NCBI GenBank assembly: GCA_038142005.1
Contig: JAYQJE010000001.1
Span: 496,001 to 560,000 of the forward strand
DNA length: 64,000 nucleotides
Reading direction: 5' to 3'
Origin: SHAN690 sp023262195
Lineage (GTDB): Bacteria; Bacteroidota; Bacteroidia; Flavobacteriales_G; Salibacteraceae
The position numbers and the translations under genes were made by a program. Under the pieces are notes generated by a model. The model ran no database searches and was not told the origin of the DNA. It saw only the letters and a program-made list of their open reading frames with translations. Below, piece after piece: positions 28,139 through 42,500 of this stretch. How positions within the stretch are numbered: position 1 is the stretch's first letter; every line of letters starts with the position of its first letter.

Positions 28139-29525
28139 GCCATTTCTGGCTCTACAATCTTTGCTGAAGTTTCTTTAAGCGCATCAAATCCTCCAATGAT
28201 ATCAGTGATATTGTCCATCCCCTTTGCTTGCAAAATGCTCGCAGCAATCATTGATCGATAACCGCTTTTACAATGAACAGCATAAGGTTTTGAAACATCA
28301 ACCCGTTTTAGCTCCTCAAGGAAAAATCTAAAGGGATATTACGTGCCTCAGCAAGATGACCCTGTTCGTACTCGCTTGGCTTTCTTACGTCCATAACTTG
28401 CGCATCTCCATTGCCATTCCTTGCGAAATCATCTGAGGTTATTGAATTAATTCGACCTACAGACTTACCTGATGCTTTCCATGCCTCAATCCCTCCATCG
28501 AGGTAACCAACAACATTATCGTACCCAACACGCGCTAAGCGCATGATGGCTTCTTCTTCCTTGCCTGCCTCAGCAACAATAACAATATTTTGGTGAAGAT
28601 CTTCGATAAGCGCTCCAGCCCAAGGCGCAAATTGACCATTCAAACCAATAAACCAAGAGTTTGGAATGTGACCATCACGAAAATCGTCTTGGTGTCTTGT
28701 ATCAATAACCAATGAGGCGTTTTTTATCTCCGTTTGCACTTGCTCTACAGACATCGCATTTAAGGATGATTCAAACACTTGATCGATTGACTTGTAACCC
28801 TTTTTGTTTTGTGCTGCAGCTTTGGCAAAGTATTGCGGAGGAGGTAAAATACCCGTGGTTAACTCCTTGACAAATTCCTCTTTAGTAAGATCGCCCAAGG
28901 CATAATTTGACTGCTTTTGGTCGCCCAATAATGCTGACGTTTCCGATGACATCTTCTTGCCACAAGCTGATCCTGCTCCATGACCTGGGTATACAGTAAT
29001 ATGATCTGGTAGCGGCATAATCTTCGAACGCAAAGAATCATAAAGCGTTGCAGCCATATCTTCAGCTGTAATTTCTCCGCTCTTTTGAGCAAGGTCTGGC
29101 CTCCCAACATCACCTATAAACAGCGTGTCTCCGGTGAAAATTGCTTCTTCACGACCATTTTCATCAAACAGCAAGTAACAGCTCGACTCTGGCGTATGTC
29201 CCGGAGTGTGCAACACCTTCAGCTTTACATCCCCAATATTGAATACTTGTCCATCCTTTGCTTCGAGTATTTCATAGTCTGTATTGGCGGTAGGTCCATA
29301 AACAATAGGAGCCTTTGTTTTTTGAGCTAAGTCCACGTGACCGCTGACAAAATCAGCGTGAAAATGGGTCTCAAATATGTACTTGATTTTAGCGCCTCTT
29401 TTGGTTGCAAGCTCCAGATAAGGCTCAGTTTCACGCAGCGGATCGATGATGGCCGCCTCGCCATTTGATTCGATGTAATATGCTGCCTCAGCTAGGCAAC
29501 CAGTGTAAAGCTGTTCCACATACAT
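28135..29525 (-). CDS. Persulfide dioxygenase-rhodanese fusion (CstB/ETHE1-like), frameshifted
   Basis: About 463 residues. An N-terminal metallo-beta-lactamase domain with the ETHE1-type iron motif THFHADFVSGH and LHTPGHTPESSC; then a first rhodanese domain whose active loop (AEAGKEEEA) has no cysteine, and a second with AVHCKSGYRS, cysteine present. This is the CstB-like layout: oxidation of persulfides coupled to sulfur transfer. The frame breaks at the A-run 28322-28326; adding one base extends it by about 60 residues (DFFLEELKRVDVSKPYAVHC) to a stop at 28135. The ATG at 29525 is preferred over a TTG at 29531. Confidence 0.9.
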
Positions 29526-29542
29526 AGTCAATAACTTTGGTG

Positions 29543-29572
29543 CAAATGTATGTTCTCAAGAAGTGAACTCAA
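29543..29572 (-). promoter_or_regulatory. Bacteroidota-type promoter of persulfide dioxygenase gene
   Basis: The minus strand has -33 TTG (29570-29572), 19 bases of spacer, and -7 TACATTTG (29543-29550), an exact match to the TTG/TAnnTTTG pattern. The start codon follows within about 18 bases. Confidence 0.7.
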
Positions 29573-29620
29573 TTAGGCACTGGCTAGGTTACCAATTATT
29601 AACCAATTGTCCGAGGCGCG

Positions 29621-30571
29621 CTATTTTTCCTCGTGTGGAATTAGGGGCTCTTTATTGTTCTTAGTGAAGCGTATGCCCAGCATAATCTCGTGCGAACCTC
29701 TGGATGCCTGACCAATCTTTCCGATATCAAGATCATAGCTGTAACCAATGTGCATATTGTTTTGGAATTGATAACCCAGCATAAATGCAATTGCATTGGC
29801 AAACTCCTGCTGAATTGGCATTCGCACCGATGTGCCCAGCCAAACAGATTCCTTGTAGGTGCATCTTACGTTTAACTCTTGCATGAAAATGGAGCTCACA
29901 TAACGGCTAAAAAAGGCCGCATCAAGCGCAAAATCATCATTGATATCATAGCGATAGCCCAGGTTTAAATAGAAGTGCCGATTTAACTCGCTGAGCGTAC
30001 CCGCATAATCAGCAAACAACTGCAACTGGGAGTTGGTAATTTGAGGTATGTGTATTCCCGCATGGAAATTCTTCATAAAGAAGCGTGTGCTGAACCCAAA
30101 ATCTGGAACCCACGCAGACATGTTACCATTGCTGATAGCGATGTCTTGAGGGTTCTCGAGATTCATTTCAGCCCCATTCGCTGACCATTGAAAAATCGAT
30201 CCAGACAATGCAAAGCTGAGTCTATATTCTGGCGTCAATTTTGTGTGATATGCATAGGATAATTGCATACCTGCTTTGCTCAATGGACCAACCACATCGT
30301 TAAAAACGGATCCACCAATTCCCATGCGATCGTTCCAAACCGGACCATTGAGGCTCAAGTAATACGTGCGAGGTGCATCCGTAATTCCAACCCATTGATT
30401 TCTAAACATGGCATTGGCATGGAAATATTCATCTGATCCTGAAACAGCTGGATTCACGGTATATTCATTCAAATCGAATTGAGTCCACTGTTCCAACTGT
30501 TGAGCATTAAGCGTTCCTACTGAAGCTATGAACAAGGCGATATAAAATATGATATTCTTCATGGCTCTCAT
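29621..30571 (-). CDS. sprF: PorP/SprF family T9SS-associated outer membrane protein
   Basis: 316 residues with a signal peptide (IIFYIALFIASVGTLNAQQ). The family opening EQWTQFDLNEYTVNPAVSGS and FRNQWVGITDAPRTYYLSL, with alternating beta strands to the end, matches PorP/SprF barrel proteins, which hold or present large T9SS adhesins. The start codon overlaps the stop of the giant SprB-like gene by one base (TAATG). As in sprB-sprF pairs of gliding flavobacteria, this copy most likely serves that adhesin. Confidence 0.9.
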   Translation of the reverse strand: MRAMKNIIFYIALFIASVGTLNAQQLEQWTQFDLNEYTVNPAVSGSDEYFHANAMFRNQWVGITDAPRTYYLSLNGPVWNDRMGIGGSVFNDVVGPLSKAGMQLSYAYHTKLTPEYRLSFALSGSIFQWSANGAEMNLENPQDIAISNGNMSAWVPDFGFSTRFFMKNFHAGIHIPQITNSQLQLFADYAGTLSELNRHFYLNLGYRYDINDDFALDAAFFSRYVSSIFMQELNVRCTYKESVWLGTSVRMPIQQEFANAIAFMLGYQFQNNMHIGYSYDLDIGKIGQASRGSHEIMLGIRFTKNNKEPLIPHEEK

Positions 30572-33500
30572 TATTTAAGGATACTTACTGGTCCCGTGAT
30601 TAATTCATCTACCGCATCATCCTTTAAGTCTATGATGTAGTAGTATGTACCAACCGTTAAGGTCTTTCCATTAAATGTTCCATCCCATGGAGTAGTGTAA
30701 CCTGGGTCTGACTCGAAGATTAGTGTACCCCATCGATTGAATATGTTGATCTGTGCATCAGGGAAATTCTCAATTCGATCGATCACAAAGAATTCATTCA
30801 CACCGTCACCATTAGGAGAGAATCCACCAACTGGATCAACAATTTTCTCAACCGTTAGAAGCATACTATCTATTCCAAAGCATCCATCTTCATCTACGCC
30901 AGATACGTAAAACTGTGTTGTGAGTATTGGGAAAGCCAATGGATTGGCTACGGATGGATCATCTAGATCAGCTGTAGGAGTCCATGTTAACTCTGTTACT
31001 CCAGCCCGTGAGGTTGGATTGCCTCCAATTACAATCTCTTCACCAGGCTCAATAGTTAAGTCCGGTCCGGCATCCATTTGTGGGCCAAGACTAGCAAGCA
31101 CAAATGCTGTATCTCGTGCCACGCATTCTTCATTAAATGCTTCGTAAACAACAATGGATGTATCTCCAACTAAATCTACCTGAGCAATTCTACCTTCATT
31201 CAGCACCTCACCATCTTCACGAATCCAGCGCCTCGATGTTGACAAGGAATCCGCACCCCTAAGTTCAATTCCTGTAGTATTAGGACAGACTTCGATATCT
31301 GCACCCGCGTCTGCGAATATGGCAAGCCGCACTCCGATTTGAACCTCAGTGATGGCTGTACAGCCAGCGGTATCTGTAACGGTTAAATTGTAAGTGCCTG
31401 GCAGAACATTTCTCAAATTCTGTGATGTGTAAACATTACTGTCTTGATCAATCCAAGTGAAAACATAGTCGGGCGAACCACCAGCTACTGATACTATGAC
31501 GTTACCGTCACTTATGTAATCGCACGTAGCATCTGTTGTGGAATCAATGCTTACTACAATTGATTCTGGTCCTTGCACTTCAACAGAATCAACCAATTCA
31601 CAGCCATTGCCATCTAAAACTGTGACTTGATACACCCCAGCACAAAGGTCAGTTTGACTGGTATCTGATACTCCATTGCTCCAATTATACGTGTAAGGAG
31701 CTGAGCCTCCTGCTGCGGCAACGAAGACTGTACCATCGCAATCATCACCACAAATAACTCCAGTACTGGTCAGTTCGGTGATGAGTAGCTCATCTGGTTG
31801 AGACACTTCGAAGGAGGCGAAAGCCAAGCATAAGTTAGAATCTGCGACTACAAGAGTATCAATACCAGCACACAGCGCAGAATCGTCTTCCATTGTTCCA
31901 CCACTAGACCAATTAAATACATAGGGTGCAGTGCCGCCAGTTACCGTAACTTGAATTTCTCCGTCACATACTCCAAAACAGCTGGCGTCTATAACGGTAT
32001 CAAGGCCAATAGATGGAGCATTGAGGTTATTTAGAATAAACTCAAACGTGTCTTGACAACCATTTATATCTGAAAGAATCAAGTTGTAAATTCCAGCAAA
32101 GAGATTGGTTGCGGTAGCGGAAGTTTGAGCTGGAATTAATGGATTCATTTGGAAATCAAACCACTCGAAACTATATGTTCCATTGCCTCCACCAGGAGTA
32201 ACTGTGATACTTCCGTTTGGTATTTGACAATCGGGCTCAATAACATTGGTTGCTGTTGCCGTCAACGCTGGTGGAGAAGTAACCTCTATAACCAAGCTGT
32301 CTTCACAACCAGAAGTATCACTTACAGTTACACGATACTCTCCTGCACACAGACTGGAAATTGTGGCAGTGGTATCACCATTATCCCAAATAATACTCGG
32401 AATACCCGGCCCGGTGATCGATAAACTAATGCTACCATCGCACGTTCCTGGACATGAGGTTGCGACCACTGTTGGTGTGATCACAAATGGACTAGGGTTC
32501 ACCAGAGTCACAGAGTCAATAACTTGAGTGCCATTAACATCGGAAAGTGTGACTGTATACGTGCCTACACACAAACCAGATATAGTATCATTCGTAGAGC
32601 CGTTACTCCAGTCGAAGGTATATGGGCCAACACCACCATTTGGAATCGCTACAATTTCACCGTCACACGGACCACCGGCACATGTAATATCGGTTATAGC
32701 AAATTGAACCTCCAATAAATTGGGTTCGTTGATATTGATTGTATCTACAGTTGAACAACCGTTGATATCTGTTGCTGTAATAACATATTGTCCAGCACAA
32801 AGGCCGGTAATCGTATCATTAGTAGAACCAGTACTCCATGTAAACGATACATTGCCTTGAGAATTTACTACAGTAACGTAAGCTTCTCCATCACATACCC
32901 CTTGTGCACTTGTTCCTTGCCCAGATAGTGAAATTTCTGGACCATCAGTCTCAGAAACTGGATACCCGAACACTTCGGTACAGGTGTTGGCATCCGTTAC
33001 TGTTACTTCGTAGAAACCAAAACACAGGGCGGAATTAATATTGGATGTACTGCCATTACTCCAACTAAAAGTGAAACCGCCAGCACCACCAGTAAATGTC
33101 GGATCGATTTCTCCATCGCAAACGCCACATGCTGCTGAATCAATGGATACGGCAGTCTGAACAATTTCATCACCTTGCCCGACCGTAAATGTGTCATTTA
33201 CTGAGCACAAGCTAACATCAGTAACGGTTACAAAGTAGTCTCCAGCGGTAAGTCCCGTTGCTGACTGTACTCCTTGACCATTTGCAGGTATTGGATTCCA
33301 CTCATACGTGAAGGAACCTGCGCCTCCCGTTGGAGCCAGTGTAATACTTCCATCGTCCTCACCAAAACACGATGCATCGGCAATTGTTTCATTCAATATG
33401 ATGTCGCTGCCTGGATTCACTGTGAATGTAATGACTGTATCACAGGCTGCATTATCAGCGATAGTAACCGTGTAGTCGCCTGCAGTCAAATTAGTATTGG

Positions 33501-36500
33501 TCGCAGTATTTCCAGCGCCATTGCTCCATGTATAGGTATATACACCGCTGCCTCCAGTGGGTGCTAGGGTGATGCTGCCGGAAGCACCTCCACCACACGA
33601 GACATCCACAATAGTTTCGTTCGGCAATATCGTATCTGGCACCGTCACGCCAACCTCATCCACACTAGAACATCCCGCATTATTGGTAAGTTGTACAAAG
33701 TATGTTCCTGCGCATAAATCAGAAATCGTATCAGATGTACCTATGACCGTAGCCGAACCAAATGCAGTCAAGACACGGTGCAAGGCCCATTATTACAGTT
33801 GTAAATCGCAAACGCTTCTCCATCTCAATTTCCGCACGTACCTGGAATGCTGTCAGCTGTAACTGTGTCTGCACCGTCCTCGCTTGTTGGTACAGCATCA
33901 ATTAACTCACAACCGAGCGAATCTGTAATGGTTACAGTATTCACGCCCACACAAAGCGTTGTGTTGGTATCTATAGTAACACCATTATTCCATATGTAAG
34001 TGTAATTCGAGCCATTTCCTCCCGTTGTTACTGCAATGGCTTCTCCATCGCAAACTCCACAAGTAGCATTTTGCACACCCGTAAAAGTGTTGGTCATTCC
34101 AGCCGGATCGACTATAGTGTCACAGTATTCCACATCACACCCATCTCCATCGGTAATGGTTACACAATAAACTCCTGCAGACAAGCCAGTTTCTTGATTG
34201 CTTGTGTTTCCGCTTGCCCATGCATATGAGTACGTACCCTCTCCTCCTGAACCAGTCACCGTAATTTGTCCATCGGCATCGCCCGGACATGTAGGGTTTG
34301 TTAACGAGTCTAGCGTAGCAATCACAGGTGTTGGTTCGGTTACCACCGCGGTATCAGTAGCGGTGCAAGCTACGGCATCGCTCGCTATTACGACATATTG
34401 TCCAGCAGTCAGTCCCGTTATTGAAGAGCCATTGAGAACTCCATTCCATGTCAGTGTGATTGCTCCTGTGCCTCCAGATGCCACGGCAGATACTCCTCCA
34501 TCATTACCTCCGTTACATGTCACATTGCTGTCCGTTATCGCTACTACAGACAGCCCAGTAGCTGGCTCATCAATTATTACATCAATACTGTCTACACATC
34601 CATTGATATCAGTACCAAAGGCAGTATATGTACCTGCGGTTAGACCCGATATGGAATTTCCAGTGGCACCGGTGCTCCAAGAAATAGTTATACCTCCTGC
34701 ACCCCCGCTAGCAGAAACTGTGGCTGTTCCATCATTGCCTCCAATACAACTAACATTGGTTTGACTGGTAATAGTGACCGAAAGTCCCGCAGGATCCTCT
34801 AATCTAACAGTATCGAAAGCTGAGCAATTTGACCCATTAATAAGCTCAACGATGTATGTTCCAGCAGCCAGATTAATCACGGTATCTGTATTGCCAACGA
34901 TTACAGATGTAGCCGAATCTCGCCAAATGAAATTGCAAACGCCAGTACATGTGTTTGATGTAAATACTAACCCGGATGTATCTCCCGCACAGAGTGGGTC
35001 AGTGCCAAGGGCAATTACCGTATCTGCGCTATCTGAAGGTATTGCAATTGCAAATGAATCCACACATAGATTATTATCGGTTACCGTTACTTGATTTATA
35101 CCTTGACACAATGCAGTTGCAGCAGCAGTAGTTTGAGCATTTGGCCACTCATATGTCAATGGAAGGGTGCCTCCAATTACATCTACCTCAGCCTCTCCAC
35201 TACAAACATTACAACCTGAAGGCACTATGTTTTGGAATGTTGCTGTCATACCTGGAGGGTCAGTAAGGTCCACAGTATCGGAAGCTGCACAGCCATTGCT
35301 ATCCGTGGCGGTCACTATGTAAGTGTTTGCAATAAGATTTACTATAGGCGAACCATTTTGTCCATTGCTCCAAGTTAAGGTTATAGGATTTGTACCATTA
35401 AGGGTTATTGCGGATGCTGATCCAGAGTTCTCGCCATTGCATAATGGATCAATACCCAGAGCAGTTATTTGCAATGTGTCGGGAGCTGCAATGTTAACAC
35501 AAGCAGTGTCTTCGCAATTACCGCCAACGTCTGTGATCGTCACACACCACGTACCGGCCGGTAAATTTACCGTATTCGAAGTGTCACCGCTGTCCCAAAC
35601 GAAATTATATATCCCTGTTCCACCCACTGCACTGGCCGTTAATGCAATAGAATCACCTGGACAAGATACCGAGGAGTTCTGAGTAATACTAGCGGTTATA
35701 GATGGTAATACAGTAACATCAATGGTATCTGGTTCGCTGAAGCATACACCATTATATGTTGCATAATAATAGCTTGTACTGGTTGTTGGGGTGACTTCAA
35801 CCGAATCTCCTCCACCAATAGCCAATGCTGTATCTAAAGTAAGCGGATCATCAAACCAAAATGCTGAATCTCCTTCGGTTGGAAATGTGAACGTTGCTTG
35901 AGCGCAAAACGCAGTATTATTACAAGTATTCGCAGTAACAAAGAAACTTGCATCAATTACGAAAGTTACAACGTTATTTGCCGCCCATGAATTTATATCC
36001 GCTTGGTCGATTGTATAGGTTTGGTCTGTTGTGTCGCAATCATTTGCAGCACCTTGGAAAGTCCCAACATTGTTCCCATCCTCATCAACTATGGTGAGAA
36101 ATTCTAAAAATCCAAAAAATCCTCCAAGGTCGCCAGCAGCTTCAATTGTGAGCGTTCCGTCACCTGTTGCTGTTGCCGGAACATTAGAGAAAACGGCAGT
36201 AACAAGCCCGCCAGATGTATTGGTACACAAATAAGCTGAGGTATCACTAAATGTATTATTTGCGCCATAAGTACCTTCTATGGTAAATGTTGTACCAGCG
36301 CAAACTGAGGTATCGGGAGTGAGTATTGTTGGTGTTGGAATATTTGGGCTCGTCCCTGCTAAAGTTACTTGGGCCGTATCAGCACATCCATTGGCATCCG
36401 TAACGGTAACAGTGTATGTTCCTGCCGCCAGGCTAGTTATAGAAGCTGCAGTAGATGCATTACTCCATACTTGCGTGTATAATGGTAATCCCCCAGTTGG

Positions 36501-39500
36501 GGTGACACTCAGAGCTCCAACATCTGTTGGCGGAGTACATGAAACCCCTGCATCCACGGTAAGTCCAGCGGAGATGTTAGAATCTGCTTGAAAAATCTCA
36601 AAACTAATTGAGTCTGCACAACCATTTGGATCCTGCACGGTAACCGTGTAGGTGCCTGCAGTAAGGTTTGTTTGGCTTGCGCTGTTTCCAATGCTTGACC
36701 AATTAAATGTGAAAGTCTGCTGCGGGATGAAAGCTACATAATCGTTGTCTACCTCAAAACTCACATTATTTCTACCCGGCACCGCAAATGCCTCTGTTTC
36801 AGCAGAGTTTTCTATTCCCATGACATGCCCTCCTCCATCACTTCTTAGTGAATCAGAGTGAATTTGGATTATGTTGGAGTTTTCATAAAGTGAAATTTGA
36901 AAGGTTGATCGTTGTCCTGGTGGCGGATTTGGTGGAGTCCCCGCTAACCAATGATCAATCTCTACGAAATTCACAACGCGGACTCGATTTGGTGCAGTGC
37001 CGATCTCATACGTTTCTATTACAGTTTGCACTGGTCCCAGAGGTAACGTATCTGGAAACAGGTCATGCCAGTAGCCTGCTATAAAATCTTTGGGGTTATT
37101 GAAGCCTCCAACCGAAGGAATAGCCCCAGTCACAGAGAACATCCCACCGGCAGAAGCAATGTTGGCATAATTCATATCGAAAGTTATTAAGCCTTGAGAT
37201 GCAATTACAAACTGAGTTTTCGTTTCTCCAAAAATTCGAATGAACCGCCAGCGAATATTTCAATTGAGTCTGTAGTGGCATCATCATCAAGAGTAAATCT
37301 TTGGTAACTGTTTGCGTTTAATGGCTCTCCAACACCATAAGGCTCAAACTCCCCGAATCTTGGTCAATAATGTAAGTTGTTGTTGAGCTCGATGCTGCAA
37401 ATCCGCCAAAAGCACTTAAGTGTGCCTCGCCTATCGCAGCGGTACAAATGGTACTATCGGTACTATCTAAACGCACCCAAAGTGACGGTGGCTCAACAAG
37501 GGCGAAGATTGCAGAATCTTCACACCCAATTGCATCCGTTGCTGTTACGGTATAAGATCCTCCGCATAGTCCAGTGAGTGACTGTGTGTTGAATCCATTG
37601 CTCCATAGATAAGAAACTCCTCCATTTACACTGGTTGCATTTGCGGTTACTTCACCGTCACAAGCATCATCACAAGAGACTTCTTGAATATTCGTAAACG
37701 GACTGAAGGACACTGTAATAGGCGAGAATAAGGTAACTGAATCTACAGCAGTACAACTATTTGAATCGGTTACCGTTACTACATATGTACCTGCACCAAG
37801 GTTTGTAATAGTGTCGGTTGTATCCCCTGTATTCCATAAATATGAGAACGGGGGGCACACCTGTTGTTGTATCTACAGAAACGTTCACTGTGCCGTCCGT
37901 ATCCCCTGCACATAGCAAGGCCGTAGAATCCATAGTCAAAACAATGGCATCAGGTTCAGTGACTATTGCAGTATCAGAAGCAAAACACCCATTTGAGTCC
38001 GTGACTGTTCCAATATAGGTGCCAGCTGTAAGTCCGGTGATCGTATCAGTTATGGCACCATTGTCCCACGAGTAAGTATATGGTAATATCCCCCCTGCGC
38101 CAGTGATTACTACCGATCCGTCATTGCCTCCATTGCATGAGACGTTTGAAAGGTTAAGCGAAGACTTTTCTATAACCATTCCGAATGGTCTAATTTGCCA
38201 TCCAGCAAGATCATTCCAAAGCCCAGCACCCGGCCAGAAGTGAACATAATCTTCATTTCCTAGATTGTTTGGCTCGCCAGCATTCCAATTAAAATATGAT
38301 GCGACTGTTCCATCCACCCATACCCACGTGCCTTCAACAACTTCGTCAGTAAGGCCAATCCAGCTATTGCCTGGAAGAACAGAGGTATAATAGGCTTGAT
38401 CAGCTGAGTCCAAAATTACAATAAGATCTCCCCCAGCATTGAGGGCAGATTGACGCGCAGCGGACCATGTAAGTTGATTTGGATGGAAATAAACAAACAA
38501 GCTGTCTTTTTCACCAATATAATTATACCCAGCGATTACGGGTGGGGTATAAACCGTGGCCGAAACTACTGTGGGTTGAGTTATAGTTTGGGTCGCTGAA
38601 TCGACACAACCATTGGCATCTTCAACAGTGACAGTATAGTCTCCAGCAGCTAACCCTGAGATCGTAGGGGTATTAGCTCCCGTATTCCATACATATGTGA
38701 TTCCGCCAGTCCCCCCGAGCCTACAGCGGTCAATCCGCCATCTGTCGCACCATTACACTTAACATTACTGTCTAAAGTAATGGTAACGTCAATCAATACT
38801 GGGTCAATAAGTGTAATTGAATCTGTAACTGTGCAACTCGCGCCTGATCCATTATCCGTAATTGTTACTGTATAGGTTCCAGCATTTAAATTTAATAATG
38901 TATCATTCGTTGATCCAGTACTCCAAACAAAACTGAAAGGTCCCGTACCATTAAATGGAACAGAAGTTATGATGCCATTATTATCCCCTAGACAATCGAT
39001 ACTATCAATAATCACCATTGTGGTCGAATCAAACGAACACGCGCACGTATCTTCAATAATTATTGAACTTGAGTCACTGCATCCGTTTATATCCGTTACT
39101 GTAACAGAATAAGTATCTGCACTTAATCCGATAATCGTTTGGGTTATTTGGCCATTACTCCAACTGAATGTCGGTATACCCGAGTTATTGATGAATGAAA
39201 CGGTTGCTTCTCCATCGTCTCCAGCACAGGTCTCGAATAATAGGGCTGAAGCAGTCGCTTCTATTGCTGATGCAGATATATTAACAACAGTTGAATCAAT
39301 GGCTTCGCAGCCATTTGCATCTGTAGCTGTCACCACATAAGTATCAGCTGTCAAATTGTTAATGGTTCCTCCTATTCCCGAATTGCTCCAAGCAAAAGTT
39401 ATTCCGCCAGTTCCTCCAGCAGCATTAGCTGTTGCAGTCCCATCTTCTGCCCCTGGGCAAGATTCGTCAGTGCTATCTACGCTTGTTAGACTGACTGCCG

Positions 39501-42500
39501 TAACTGGCTCTGTGATCGTAATGGAATCTTCTCCACTGCATGTATTTCCATCTGTGGCGGTTACAAAATATTGACCAGCGGGAAGGTTATTTATGGCAGC
39601 CCCAATCTGAACTCCCAAAGGCCCATTCCAATTGTAATTGAATACCCCTGATGTGCCTCCTGACGCTAATGCCGTGGCCGAACCGGTAGAATCTCCAAGG
39701 CAAAGGACATTGTTCACTGGATTGAAAGTTATCGATATAGAATCTGCATCAGGCACCACTACAGTTAATGAGTCTTGACATCCCGAAGCATCCTCAACAG
39801 TAACGGTATACGTCCCAGCAGCAAGACCTATGATAGGCGTACCGATGAAACCTGTATTCCATGTAAATATGTATGGTCCTCCGTCTCCACCTACAGCAGA
39901 CGCTACAATTTGTCCATCATTGCCCCCAGCACATGCTATAGGAGTGATAACCGTATCAATCACTATTTGGTCTGGACTGAAAACATCAAACTGCACTATA
40001 TCATCACAGCCACTGGCATCTTCAACAGTAACATCATATGTACCCGCGGTTAGGTTTGTTGCACTCTCACCAGACCCGATGCTTGACCATGTATATGTAA
40101 ACGCTTGCTCTGACGGTATAAACGACACATAATCATTCACTGCGCTCCAGTTTGCACTATTTCTACCAGCTACTGTAAGTGCAGTATCCCCATCTGAATC
40201 TTCAATGCCCTGAGTATGTGCGGTACCATTTGAACTTAAGCTTTGTCCATAAATCTGAATGATGTTCGAAGATTCATACAAGACAATTTGAAAGGTGTTT
40301 GAATCTCCTGCACCGAAATGTGGGACATTAATGAAATTAATTACTCGAACTTCGTTGGCTCCACTGCCTGCCTCGTAGGTTTCAATGGTTCCGGCCTGAC
40401 CTGGGTTTAAGTCATTCCAATATCCAGCAATCACATTATCTGGATCAGCTGCATTAGGCATGTTTTGACCTGCGCAACATCCGGAGTTGAAATTACTTGT
40501 ACCTAACGTGATAAATCCATTCGAAGAGATTTTGAACCTCGTGAAGGTCTCCCCATAATAATCGAAACTAAATCCGATATTGATATTATTTGAGACCTGA
40601 TTATCTCCCAGGTTTATTGTTTGATAACTACTGACGTTATCAGTTTCTCCAAAAGGATATGGTTCAAAGCTGCCCTCGGTTTGATCAATTATGTATTCAT
40701 CCGTAGATGTCGATGCTGCAATACCACCATTCGCTGAAAGGAAGCCAGCTCCGTCTGCGGAGCCAAAACAACTAGTGCTATCAGTGCTATCCACCACAGT
40801 AAAAATGGCTGGAGGCTCAAATAAAAACACGGTATCTACAAGCTCACAGCCTGATGTATCCGTCACTGTGACAATAGGAGCTCCTCCACACAAACTGGAG
40901 GCTACACGGGTCGTTTCCCCGCTAGACCATAAATAAGTGTAGTTAGCTAATCCTCCTGCACCTAATGTGTTCGGATTGACTCGAATGCGCCCGTCACAAG
41001 CATCATCACAGGAAACTTCATCAAACTCAGTGAAGCTGTTTATTTCAAATGACAAGTTTAGAATTGAATGTGTGAAAGCAATTTCTGAGGTGTCAGACAA
41101 ATCGAATGAATCAACTATGGTGATTCTGTAATTATCTGATAGTAAGTTTAAAAATGTGGGTGATGATTGGGTTGAATCAAAACCCGTGAACTGTCCTTCA
41201 ATTTGAAATGAAAAGGGACCTGTACCTCCCGTAAACTGGACTATCAATGATCCATTGGGTGGGCTTGGACAAGTGTTATTGGTCGTATTGGCTCCAGTCA
41301 AAACCAGAGGCTCCGCAGTAGCTCTAACCACAATCACTATCTTTTTAGCTCCTTTTCCAGATATCTCACAAGCATTGTCAGTTGCTGATATGGTAACAAT
41401 ATGACCCCCAATATCATTGCTATCAGGCGTCCACGAAATTTCCGAGTTGGAAGTGTTAAACGTAGCATTTCCTCCTAAAACACTTACCGCATTTGAAGAA
41501 TACGCTGCGATCCCATTGGCATCAGAGAATAGAAGTCTAAATGATGCGGCAGAACCTGTATCTATGATTACAGTATCGTTACCTATGGTAGAAACTGTGT
41601 TCACCAATGAAGTAAATGCGGCATCTGCTGTTGGGCCATCGTTGGTGCAGGTTGTGTCTACCTCAAACTGAAAGTCTCGATACACCATTCCAATTTGTTG
41701 GCCAGTGGCGCGATCGTATTCGTCCACCTGTATCACTACCTGATATGCTCCTGGGCCTGTAGAAGGGGATGTAAATGAAAGGATTCCGGATTCAGAATCG
41801 ATAGTAATTCCTGAGATGGCTTGCCCTCCAATATATGGATAGAAAGTGGTTGCAACTAGTGAACCTCGATCGGGCTGTCGGATGCTGAAGACTAAGCTAT
41901 CTCCATCTGGATCAGAAACTTCCACATCAAAATTTACATCAGAATTTCCACAGATTAGTGGTGCAAACTGACCATCAAAAACGGGAGAGCTATTGAATGT
42001 ATCTAGCCCAATTTCATAAGTTGCAGAAAGGCGCATTCGGTCATTTGAACCTGCAACATTTGAAATATTTTGAGCATCATAACGGTCGTCTGGGGTTTTA
42101 ATGAATAGCACTTCACTGCAATTTGCTGCACCATCTAATTCTGAGATAGCAAAATTGGCTTCATATGTTACCACCTCACCACCTGCAAATGAACCTCCAT
42201 TACACTCGCTTGAATCTGAATCGCAAACATCACTCACATCAACAAGCGAAAGTTGAATAATTGAGGGATCAGAGACAAACTGCACTGCAGACTGGCATGA
42301 GGCAATCATGGTCAAGTTGGCGGCTCCAGGGGCCTCACCACAATTAATTAACACACGGTATGTAACAGTGATTGAATCCTGTGTGGCATCAGGGGCAAAG
42401 CTTATATCTCCTCCGCGATATTTTTCGGGGGAGTTGGTTTGTGATACGCCTACGGACGTAACAAACAGTAAAACTCCTAGTAACAGAGCTAAGTTTCGAA

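Noticed and set aside
34198..34764. 188-codon plus-strand frame and several others opposite the adhesin gene
   Set aside because: They are antisense shadows: Ser/Thr/Val/Pro-rich reading of repeat codons, following the repeat period of the real minus-strand gene.
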